Below are positions 15,511 to 22,158 of a DNA stretch of 22,158 bases, piece after piece. Both the position numbers and the translations under genes were made by a program. The DNA comes from UKL13-2 sp043756275 (GTDB lineage: Bacteria > Pseudomonadota > Gammaproteobacteria > Burkholderiales > Usitatibacteraceae), in NCBI GenBank assembly GCA_043756275.1, contig JAYURJ010000302.1, positions 1-22,158 of the forward strand. The letters are read 5' to 3'. The number at the start of each line of letters is the position of its first letter. Positions within the stretch are counted from its first letter, which is position 1. The notes under the pieces are model-generated. The model saw only the letters and a program-made list of their open reading frames with translations, was not told where the DNA came from and made no database searches.

Positions 15511-17288
15511 AAAAAACCCCTTTCTTCGGTAAGTGCCGTGATCAATTGTTGGAAATTCTCAAGGTCACCATCTATCGACGGGTCAAGACCCTCATTCGCC
15601 GTTTCGTGGCGGATTACCACTTCAAAGCAATGCACCAAGTGCGGATCAAGTTGCGCTCCGGCTACGCGTTTCAATTCATCTAACGCCCTATCCATTGAGC
15701 GTGCCTTGCGATACGGCCGGTCAGTGGCGAGGGTATCGTATACATCCGCGACGGCGCACATGCGTGCGGCCAGCGGAATCGATTTCCCTGCTATTCCTGC
15801 CGGATAGCCTCCACCATCCCAGTGCGCGTGATGGTATTTCACGATGTCGCTGGCGATGACCATTCTCGAATGCTGATCACCGGCGAGAACTGCAGCACCG
15901 GCAGCAGTATGCTTCCGAACGAGCATACGCTCGACCTCGTTCAGTTCGCCTGATTGCAGCAGAACACGCTCGGGTACTGAAGCCATACCGATATCATGAA
16001 GCTGGGCGGCGAGTCCAAACTCCAGCGCGTCAATCGGCGACATACCGTACTGTCGTGCCAGTGCCTGCGTCAGCACACCGACGCGAACGCCGTGCCAGCC
16101 AGTGCTGTCGATGCGACATGCAGCACCGACAGCAAGCCGCTGCAGCGTTTTCCATTCCGCCGGTGCGGTGGGCCTCGGCAAAGACGACGTCAATCGGGCT
16201 TTCGCCTGCTCGAGCGCATGGTTACTTACCCCATCCGCATCGCCAAGAATATCCGCTAATTCCACATGCTTGCGCATCTGGTTGATGGCTGTGCGGTAGA
16301 TGTGGTCGGAAAGTTCATGCAGCCGCACCAGCGCGTGCGCTGGAAATCCTGCCATTTCCTCCGCGCGGATGACGCACCCCAGCGTGTCACGCAGAATCGC
16401 GGGAACTGACCTGGCGGTAATCAGCGCCTGATCAAGTCTTGTCAGGCCCAGATCGGTATCTCCATTCGCCATTTCATAGGCGGCCTGCGCCGTAGCAGCG
16501 GCGATGTTAGCCCTTGGTGTGCCAGCCTTGGTCGCCATGGCGACCGTCGCTTCAACCTGTGTTTTGGCTTCACCAAGCTGGCCGTTTGCCACCAGCAGCC
16601 GCACATAACTGCTGTGCAGGAGTAACGCATTCAACGTGTCCTGCTGGGCGAAGGCCGGTGTCATTTCTTTCATCGCGAGCTCTGTAAATTGCAGGCCCTC
16701 GTCATGCACATCTGTATAAAAAAGACAATTGGCAAGATTCGCGTAAGCCGTATAGCGGCTGAATACGGGCGCTTTTTGCGAATGCAACAGCGTCAACACG
16801 CGCCGAAAGCAGGCTGTCGCAAGCGTAAAGCTCCCGGCCACACAGAACGTGTGGCCGATATTATTCCAGACACGGCTAATTTCCACAGCATCATCCGCTG
16901 CGGCTGCAAGTCTAAGTGCGCTGGTGTGATGTTCGATCGCACCAGCGATATCGCCAGTGTCCCCGAGCAACAATCCGCATGCGGTGTGTGAGCGGCGCAG
17001 TAACGCCATATCCTTCGAGTGGTCCACCAATACCAGATTGGCGCGCGCGAATGGCAGCGCATCGAAAGATCGCGCATTGGCATATAAACGCTGGCACAAA
17101 CGTAGCGCCGCGGTGCTGGCGGCCCCCGCTTCCCCCTGATCTAGCGGCAGACGCATGCGACGAAGCAAGTCGTCGAACACGCGAAAACTCTGCGGATGCG
17201 CTTGATCCAAAAGACGAGTCTCTGCCGCCAACAGTGTTGCGGAAAGCGAAAGAGATATGTCGATTTCGGGTTCCAGGTCGAGACTCAA
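15507..17288 (-). CDS. TPR-containing HD-GYP domain protein (putative cyclic-di-GMP phosphodiesterase)
   Basis: The 593-residue protein has a long N-terminal helical-repeat region (about 60-345) with TPR-like units such as GDIAGAIEHHTSALRLA and AGSFTLATACFRRVL, then an HD-GYP domain (about 385-570). HD-GYP enzymes hydrolyse c-di-GMP through a metal centre. Here the HD pair is His431-Asp432 and the signature HHAHWDGGGYP spans 486-496. Two signature positions differ from consensus: HDIGK reads HDIGM, losing the lysine that contacts substrate phosphate in known structures, and HHE reads HHA. Catalysis may be weakened or altered. No receiver domain is fused; the TPR region probably senses a partner or peptide. 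The start is TTG 17288, immediately after an in-frame stop and without a clear ribosome-binding site, so the exact N-terminus is uncertain. It overlaps the LuxR-type gene. Confidence 0.93.
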   Translation of the reverse strand: MSLDLEPEIDISLSLSATLLAAETRLLDQAHPQSFRVFDDLLRRMRLPLDQGEAGAASTAALRLCQRLYANARSFDALPFARANLVLVDHSKDMALLRRSHTACGLLLGDTGDIAGAIEHHTSALRLAAAADDAVEISRVWNNIGHTFCVAGSFTLATACFRRVLTLLHSQKAPVFSRYTAYANLANCLFYTDVHDEGLQFTELAMKEMTPAFAQQDTLNALLLHSSYVRLLVANGQLGEAKTQVEATVAMATKAGTPRANIAAATAQAAYEMANGDTDLGLTRLDQALITARSVPAILRDTLGCVIRAEEMAGFPAHALVRLHELSDHIYRTAINQMRKHVELADILGDADGVSNHALEQAKARLTSSLPRPTAPAEWKTLQRLAVGAACRIDSTGWHGVRVGVLTQALARQYGMSPIDALEFGLAAQLHDIGMASVPERVLLQSGELNEVERMLVRKHTAAGAAVLAGDQHSRMVIASDIVKYHHAHWDGGGYPAGIAGKSIPLAARMCAVADVYDTLATDRPYRKARSMDRALDELKRVAGAQLDPHLVHCFEVVIRHETANEGLDPSIDGDLENFQQLITALTEERGFL

Positions 17289-17557
17289 GGTTCACGTTTG
17301 TTAATGGCTAATATCCGTATTCTACGTCTGTGTTCGCACCTTGGTGCGCAGTGTGGGTTAATTTATGTAAACCATCGCACAGATTTGTAGATCGCCATTT
17401 GGCGCAGTACGTAGGCCAAAAACGGCTGGAAAGCCTCACTAATTATTGACTTTCTTCAATTTCAACACTTTACATGATGATGCATCGGCGTTCACGGCTG
17501 GCAGTTGCTGCGGCGCATTCAGCGAATGATCCGGCGCCTGCGTAGTAGTATTCGTTT
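17289..17557. other. Divergent intergenic region between the HD-GYP and TetR genes
   Basis: The 269 bp contain a short palindrome CGCACC-TT-GGTGCG (17335-17348) on the HD-GYP side and a TTGACT hexamer (17446-17451) on the TetR side, followed 17 nt later by the weak -10-like TTTACA. No gene is supported. The palindrome is a possible operator. Confidence 0.5.
17446..17474 (+). promoter_or_regulatory. Possible promoter of the TetR operon
   Basis: TTGACT (17446-17451) is a good -35 match. The only -10 at 17-nt spacing is TTTACA (17469-17474), a poor match, so this is tentative. It would give a leader of about 75 nt before ATG 17558. Confidence 0.3.
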
Positions 17558-18241
17558 ATGCCGACGCAGTCTCAATCGCCGCCGCCGTCCCGCTCCGCCC
17601 GCACCAGAGAGCGCATTCTGAAGGCGAGCCTTGAGCTGTTCAATCATCACGGGGAAGCCAACGTTACCACCGGCCATATTGCCGACGAGCTCAACATCAG
17701 CCCGGGCAATCTTTACTATCATTTTCGCAATAAGGACGAGATCATCCACCATCTGTTCGCCGAGTTTGAGCGCGCGATGGAAATCACGCCCGGCAATGTT
17801 TCAGATGCTGCCAGTGCGATGGAAGATATGTGGCTATATCTGCACTTGATGTTCGAGCGGATTTGGGCGTATCGGTTTTTATATCGTAATCTTGATGACC
17901 TGCTCACCCGCGACAGTAAACTCAAATCGCATTTCAATATCATCATTGGCCACAAGCGTGATGCCGTGATTGCGCTGTGCCGCGCATTGGTGGACGTGAA
18001 GGCGCTGAAAGCCACCGATGATGAAATCCGTGCGCTGGCGGAGAATGTGTTGGTGGTGGCAACTTACTGGCTAAACTTTGAACATTTACGCGCCCGGCCA
18101 ATGAACAAACTAGAGGCCGAACCAGATCCCGAGCAGCACCTTTCGCGCGGCGTGTATCAGGTGATGGCGCTGGTGTCGCCATTGCTGATCGGTGAGGCCA
18201 AAGCGCATTTGCAGCACCTGATGGAAAATTACATCGAATAA
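17558..18241 (+). CDS. TetR/AcrR family transcriptional regulator
   Basis: The 227-residue protein has the TetR N-terminal HTH (about residues 16-65: RERILKASLELF, then ADELNISPGNLYYHFRNKDEII), followed by an all-helical ligand domain containing MWLYLHLMFERIWAYRFLYRN. The C-terminal domain resembles a family found in betaproteobacteria, but the ligand cannot be inferred. It is the first gene of a compact plus-strand group. The TPR protein follows after 21 bp, then the PLP enzyme and RidA protein, so it probably autoregulates this unit. Upstream, the HD-GYP operon is divergent. ATG 17558 lacks a strong ribosome-binding site. Confidence 0.93.
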   Translation: MPTQSQSPPPSRSARTRERILKASLELFNHHGEANVTTGHIADELNISPGNLYYHFRNKDEIIHHLFAEFERAMEITPGNVSDAASAMEDMWLYLHLMFERIWAYRFLYRNLDDLLTRDSKLKSHFNIIIGHKRDAVIALCRALVDVKALKATDDEIRALAENVLVVATYWLNFEHLRARPMNKLEAEPDPEQHLSRGVYQVMALVSPLLIGEAKAHLQHLMENYIE

Positions 18242-18262
18242 TTGAGCAACGAGGAGAACAGC

Positions 18263-19021
18263 ATGTCGACATGGATGAAATTTCCGCACGACCAGACGGC
18301 CGTCACGTACGCAGGAGAGGCGCTGAAGAAAAACTGGGACGCATTGCATAAAAGTGACAACGAACCGTATCCGAAAGAGGCTGCGTTGCAGGAGGCTTGG
18401 CGACAATTCCACGCGGGCAATTTTGCGGTGGCTGCCGGACACGCGGGCAGTACCGTCGCGATCAAGGCGACGTCAATTTATGCAACGCATCTGGAATCGA
18501 AAGATGCCGCCAAAGTGAAGCACTATCAAGATGCGATGGCGATGGCGACTGTGCTCATCAAGGCTGAACCCAAAAACCCGAACGCGCATTACCAATATGC
18601 CTATGCTGCGGGCCGCTACAGTCAAAGTATTTCCATCATGAAAGCGCTCAAGGAAAGCTACGGCGGCAAGATCAAAAGCGCGTTGGAGACCGCATTAAAG
18701 CTTGATGCAAAACATGCCGACGCACACACGGCGATGGGTGCTTATCATGCTGAAATTCTCGATAAGGTCGGCGCGCTGGTTGGCAAACTTACCTATGGCG
18801 CGAACAAGGACGCGGCGGTCGAGCACTACGAAAAAGCGATCAAACTCAATCCTGCATCACCAATTGCGCATATTGAATACGCCAATGGCTTGCTGATGCT
18901 GTTCGGCGACAAGGAAGAAGACAAAGCCGTGAAGCTCTACGAAAAAGCAGGCAAGATGAAAGCCAAAGACGCGATGGACGTGCTCGATATCGCGATGGCC
19001 AATAACGAACTGGAAGACTGA
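18263..19021 (+). CDS. Cytoplasmic TPR protein of unknown function
   Basis: The 252-residue protein has at least two recognisable tetratricopeptide units: about 145-180 (IKSALETALKLDAKHADAH) and about 185-225 (AAVEHYEKAIKLNPASPIAH), each followed by a second helix, plus a partial one at 75-110. There is no signal peptide or membrane segment. I use ATG 18263 because GAGGAG lies 6 nt upstream; the frame is open from TTG 18242. It sits 21 bp after the TetR gene and 12 bp before the PLP enzyme. The role is unknown. It may be a scaffold or chaperone for its neighbours, which is inference only. Confidence 0.9.
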   Translation: MSTWMKFPHDQTAVTYAGEALKKNWDALHKSDNEPYPKEAALQEAWRQFHAGNFAVAAGHAGSTVAIKATSIYATHLESKDAAKVKHYQDAMAMATVLIKAEPKNPNAHYQYAYAAGRYSQSISIMKALKESYGGKIKSALETALKLDAKHADAHTAMGAYHAEILDKVGALVGKLTYGANKDAAVEHYEKAIKLNPASPIAHIEYANGLLMLFGDKEEDKAVKLYEKAGKMKAKDAMDVLDIAMANNELED

Positions 19022-19033
19022 CTGGAAAACGCA

Positions 19034-19981
19034 ATGACACCAACGCTGCAAATCATCCGTGAAGCCCATGCCCGCATCAAGCCGCATATCCATCGCACGC
19101 CGGTGTTGTCGTGCGGCATCTTGAATGCACAGGTTGGCGGGGAGCTGTTTTTCAAATGTGAAAATTTTCAGAAAGTTGGCGCATTCAAGGCGCGCGGTGC
19201 GTGCAATGCAGTCCTGTCATTGACTGATGAACAAGCCAGGCGAGGCGTGGTCACGCACTCCTCCGGCAATCATGGCGCAGCATTGGCATGGGCGGCGCGG
19301 TTGCGCGGCATCAGGGCGACTGTCGTGGTGCCCGACAATGCCCCAGCCCCGAAGAAGCGCGCAATTGCCGCTTATGGTGCGGCTATCGTTTACTGCGCGC
19401 CCAATGTGGTGGCGCGCGAAGCAGCGGTGGCGGAACTCATCGAAAAGTACGGCTATTTCCTGATTCATCCGTTCGACAATGATCAAGTCATCGCCGGGCA
19501 GGGTACTGCGACGCTGGAGTTGCTCGAGGAAAAACCGGATCTCGATATGGTCATCTCGCCGTTAGGCGGCGGTGGCCTATTGTCCGGCACATCAATTGCC
19601 GCGAAGGGCATCAAGCCTTCAATTAAAGTGTTCGGCGGTGAGCCGCGTGGTGCGGATGATGGCTATCGTTCGCTTACCACTGGTGTACGTGTTACCGAAC
19701 AAACCCCGGCCACTATTTGCGATGGGTTGCGCACCACACTCAGCGAGCGCACCTTCAACATCATTCGCGCCAATGTCGATGGCATTGGTGTCGCCTCTGA
19801 AGAGAATGTCATCAAGGCGATGCGCATGACGTGGGAACTGCTGAAAATTGTGATCGAATCGTCCTGTTCGCCGCCGCTGGGGGCGATTCTGGAAGGCAAC
19901 ATCAATGTAAAGGGCAAGCGCGTCGGGATCATTCTGACGGGCGGCAATGTGGACTTGGACAAACTACCGTGGCAATCATGA
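19034..19981 (+). CDS. Serine racemase / threonine dehydratase-like PLP enzyme (fold type II)
   Basis: This 315-residue protein belongs to the TDH/serine racemase group that converts threonine or serine to 2-oxo acids plus ammonia, or racemises serine. The PLP lysine is Lys52 in NFQKVGAFKARGA. SSGNHGAAL binds the cofactor phosphate-side substrate, GGGGLLSG is the tetraglycine loop, and Glu203, Ala207 and Asp209 (GEPRGADDGY) match the divalent-metal site of serine racemases. It lacks the C-terminal ACT regulatory domain of biosynthetic IlvA, so it is likely catabolic or a racemase. The gene overlaps the RidA-family gene as ATGA, which fits enzyme and enamine-clearing partner. It follows the TPR gene after 12 bp. 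Confidence 0.93.
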   Translation: MTPTLQIIREAHARIKPHIHRTPVLSCGILNAQVGGELFFKCENFQKVGAFKARGACNAVLSLTDEQARRGVVTHSSGNHGAALAWAARLRGIRATVVVPDNAPAPKKRAIAAYGAAIVYCAPNVVAREAAVAELIEKYGYFLIHPFDNDQVIAGQGTATLELLEEKPDLDMVISPLGGGGLLSGTSIAAKGIKPSIKVFGGEPRGADDGYRSLTTGVRVTEQTPATICDGLRTTLSERTFNIIRANVDGIGVASEENVIKAMRMTWELLKIVIESSCSPPLGAILEGNINVKGKRVGIILTGGNVDLDKLPWQS

Positions 19982-20364
19982 AACTCATCTCATCCCCGGA
20001 TTCACCAACACCCGCTGGCCATTACTCATCGGCTGTCGTGCACAACGGCATCGCCTACGTGTCTGGCCAGCTTCCGCGCGTGCCCGGCAGGCCTGCCGAT
20101 TTCGCGCCAGCGACGATTGAAGGACAGACGCAGCAGGCGCTGGAAAACGCCGAGGCTGTGTTGATCGCTGCCGGATCGCGGCGCGATCTGGTGCTGCGCT
20201 CGACCCTTTACGTTTCCGACATTGCGTATTGGGCGGCAGTGAACGCTGAATACGCCGCATTCTTCGGTGCGCATAAACCCGCCCGCGCCATCGTACCGGT
20301 CGGTGCTTTTCGCAATGGTTTTTTGATTGAGATCGATATGATTGCGGTGGTGGCCGAATCTTAA
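19978..20364 (+). CDS. RidA family reactive-intermediate deaminase
   Basis: RidA (YjgF/YER057c/UK114) proteins hydrolyse reactive enamines/imines such as 2-aminoacrylate, protecting PLP enzymes. This 128-residue protein shows the family pattern: VVHNGIAYVSGQLP near the N-terminus, AVLIAAGSRRDLVLRSTLYVSD in the middle, and HKPARAIVPVGAFRNGFLIEID with the conserved Arg in PAR and the terminal acidic residue. I start at ATG 19978, overlapping the dehydratase stop by 4 bp. This gives normal RidA length; the frame is open further upstream but that part lies within the PLP enzyme gene. Translational coupling to a dehydratase/racemase fits the known chemistry. Confidence 0.94.
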   Translation: MKLISSPDSPTPAGHYSSAVVHNGIAYVSGQLPRVPGRPADFAPATIEGQTQQALENAEAVLIAAGSRRDLVLRSTLYVSDIAYWAAVNAEYAAFFGAHKPARAIVPVGAFRNGFLIEIDMIAVVAES

Positions 20365-20383
20365 TCGGCGGCTGGAGCGGCAA

Positions 20384-21937
20384 TCAGCTTTTTCGCATGC
20401 GTTTGAGCGTTTTTTTCGGTGGCCGGGGCTCACCACCAGGATCGCCACCGAACGCATCTGCAAGTTCAGCCTCGAATTCCGGTCCGTAAGGCCCCATCAG
20501 CGTTTGCATCACCAGCTTTTCAAATTCATCACCAAATTTGTTGATGACGGTTTCCGGATCGGGCACCAGACCCGCGTCGGTAATCAATCCGAACTGCACT
20601 TTACCGTTGTAGGTAAGGATCGAAAGGCCCATCCCGATCCCGCCAGACTGCGGCACCCAAAAATCGATCTCGTCGATTTCTCGCCCGGCGAAGAATAATG
20701 GTTTCTGCGGCCCCGGCACATTCGTCATGACTGCCGTGGCATTGCGGCCTATGAGTGCGCCGATCTGGTCCTGCAAAATTTTTGGGCCCATCCCAACGGC
20801 AGAAAGCAACACGAAAGCGACGATGGGCTGGGACGAACCCTTTAATGCACTCATGCGTTCCTTCACAAGAAACATGCGCTCCATCGGATCTTCGATGCCG
20901 ATCGGTAAATCGACGAATACCAATCCAAACTGATTGCCGAGGTCGCCCGCTTTTTCGACGGGTCGCAAATTGACCGGTACCACCGCGCGTATTTCGACGC
21001 CGTCTGACTTATCGCCTTGACGATCAAGATAATCACGCAGTGCGCCGGAGGCGGTGGCGAGCAATACATCATTGATCGAACAACCATGCGCTTTGCCAAT
21101 AACTTTAACTTCGGCGAGCGGCAGTGGATCGCACCACGCAACACGTTTTTTCCGGCCTAAATTGCCTTTGAACCGGGTGTGTGTATCCGGTTCCATCATC
21201 GCGATTTTGCGCAGTTCGTCGGCAAGTTCCATGCCTTTGATTGCAAATTCGCGCATGGTGGCCGGGTCTTTGGCAATTTCGAGGCCCTGTTCCACCAGGC
21301 CGCGCGTGAGCTTCATGGCACCTGACCATACATTGGCCATCGGCTTACGGACGCTGGTCCAGAACTCCATATCGCTCTTGGCTCCTTTAGGTCGCTTCTC
21401 CTTTGGAATCGGCTTGGCGCTGCTCGCTTCGGCGTTATCGGCAGTGAGCGAGAGCATCACACTGATGAGTGCGATACCGTCGGCGTAGCAGTGGTGAATG
21501 CGTGTCAATACTGCACAGCCGTTGCCCCGATAGTTTTCAATGAGCTGAAATTGCCACAATGGCTTGGTGAAGTCGAGACCCTCGCTGGCCATCTCGCTCA
21601 CGTACGCTTCCAAATCTTTTTTGGTTGCCGACCTACCGTTCTTGTCGGTCAACTTCACCCGCTTCAGATGATGCTTGATCTCGAAGTTTTTATCGTTTTC
21701 CCACCACGCGCCGGTCGGGTCCTGCACGGCTTTTTGTTTGAAGCGCGGGTAAGTCAGAAAGCGTTGCTCGATGGTCGACTGAAGCTTTTTGAAATCGAGT
21801 TTTTCTTTGAACACCATAATCCCGACAATCATCATCAGGTTGGTTGGATGCTCCATGCGCAGCCATGCTGTATCGATACCCGACATCCGCTCACGTTGCA
21901 GGAGAGAAACACCGGGAATGCGGGTGGTGGTGGCCAT
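20384..21937 (-). CDS. Wax ester synthase / diacylglycerol O-acyltransferase (WS/DGAT family)
   Basis: The enzyme transfers an acyl group from acyl-CoA to fatty alcohols or diacylglycerol, making wax esters or triacylglycerol storage lipid at the membrane. The 517-residue length is slightly above the usual 450-480. The catalytic HHxxxDG motif is HHCYADG (148-154), followed by the conserved INDVLLA block and NVPGP near the C-terminus. The familiar family start SGIDTAWLRME begins at residue 18, so Met18 could be the true start; ATG 21937 has no obvious ribosome-binding site. The last 30 residues (GGDPGGEPRPPKKTLKRMRK) are a basic, proline-rich tail. It is convergent with the RidA gene (19-bp gap) and stands alone in the window. 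Confidence 0.94.
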   Translation of the reverse strand: MATTTRIPGVSLLQRERMSGIDTAWLRMEHPTNLMMIVGIMVFKEKLDFKKLQSTIEQRFLTYPRFKQKAVQDPTGAWWENDKNFEIKHHLKRVKLTDKNGRSATKKDLEAYVSEMASEGLDFTKPLWQFQLIENYRGNGCAVLTRIHHCYADGIALISVMLSLTADNAEASSAKPIPKEKRPKGAKSDMEFWTSVRKPMANVWSGAMKLTRGLVEQGLEIAKDPATMREFAIKGMELADELRKIAMMEPDTHTRFKGNLGRKKRVAWCDPLPLAEVKVIGKAHGCSINDVLLATASGALRDYLDRQGDKSDGVEIRAVVPVNLRPVEKAGDLGNQFGLVFVDLPIGIEDPMERMFLVKERMSALKGSSQPIVAFVLLSAVGMGPKILQDQIGALIGRNATAVMTNVPGPQKPLFFAGREIDEIDFWVPQSGGIGMGLSILTYNGKVQFGLITDAGLVPDPETVINKFGDEFEKLVMQTLMGPYGPEFEAELADAFGGDPGGEPRPPKKTLKRMRKS

Positions 21938-22158
21938 AGTGTTGGGATTGTGGCTTTCGCGTATTGTTGGTTTAGTCTGCTTTTGCGATGGTCATGTGAC
22001 CGGATGCGGCATTCAACTGGTTTGAGTCCCCGAAAACACCTCAATGCAACTCCCGTGCAAAAATTGCGGCAGCGGGGCGATTCCGTTACAGTTACTTTAG
22101 CCTTAGTTTCATCCCGTGAAAACCCCCAAGAACAGGTTTATCGACCTGTCAAATGATC
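21938..22158. other. Region upstream of the WS/DGAT gene to the window end
   Basis: These 221 bp should hold the WS/DGAT promoter, but no clear -35/-10 is visible. A small dyad ACAGGT/ACCTGT (22132-22137 and 22144-22149) lies near the edge. No gene is supported. Confidence 0.5.

Noticed and set aside
22132..22149. ACAGGT/ACCTGT dyad near the window end as an operator
   Set aside because: Six-base arms are common by chance and no gene context is visible beyond the edge.
21491..22156. 221-codon open frame on the plus strand at the right end
   Set aside because: It is mostly antisense to the WS/DGAT gene, covering its conserved HHCYADG region, and shows no motif of its own.

Overview
The window looks like chromosomal DNA of a betaproteobacterium. 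This is inferred from moderate GC, the arrangement of arnD-like, bcp and PhoH genes, the family signatures of TypA, RmuC, MoaE and DUF3455, and two short extragenic repeat types common in Proteobacteria. No species can be named from sequence alone. There are 21 protein genes I consider real, one of them a 50-residue peptide gene and one cut by the left edge, plus a broken 5' fragment of rmuC. I see no tRNA, rRNA, CRISPR array, transposase or phage gene.

Layout. 1-2872 (minus strand): an arnD-like deformylase, then the peroxiredoxin bcp, a rho-independent terminator inside a repeat-rich gap, then a PIN-PhoH ATPase running off the left edge. 2945-9161 (plus): a group II truncated haemoglobin, the ribosome-associated GTPase typA, a gap holding a 92-bp REPIN-like element between two copies of the rmuC start, rmuC itself, and a secreted prolyl oligopeptidase. 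9221-10855 (plus): mobB, moaD, moaE and a DUF2237 gene, each overlapping the next by 4 bp and ending at a strong bidirectional terminator; this is a molybdenum-cofactor operon.

10962-17288 is a regulatory and signalling block. On the minus strand are a secreted DUF3455 protein, a single-domain response regulator, and a GAF-PAS histidine kinase that overlaps it. An AT-rich divergent promoter region follows. It precedes a small plus-strand gene encoding a 50-residue peptide with a double-glycine-like leader and the C-terminus QTLVCW. Converging on that peptide is a minus-strand pair made of a TPR/HD-GYP phosphodiesterase-like protein and a regulator with an N-terminal LuxR-type HTH followed by TPR-like helices. 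The peptide gene is thus flanked by a two-component system and by two helical-repeat regulators. The simplest speculative reading is a peptide-signalling locus, and it is the most interesting part of the window.

17558-20364 (plus) is a compact four-gene unit: a TetR regulator, a cytoplasmic TPR protein, a serine racemase/threonine dehydratase-like PLP enzyme, and a RidA-family deaminase overlapping it by 4 bp. The last two make chemical sense together, because dehydratases release reactive enamines that RidA proteins clear. Convergent to them (20384-21937, minus) is a wax ester synthase/diacylglycerol acyltransferase. The final 221 bases hold no gene that I can support.
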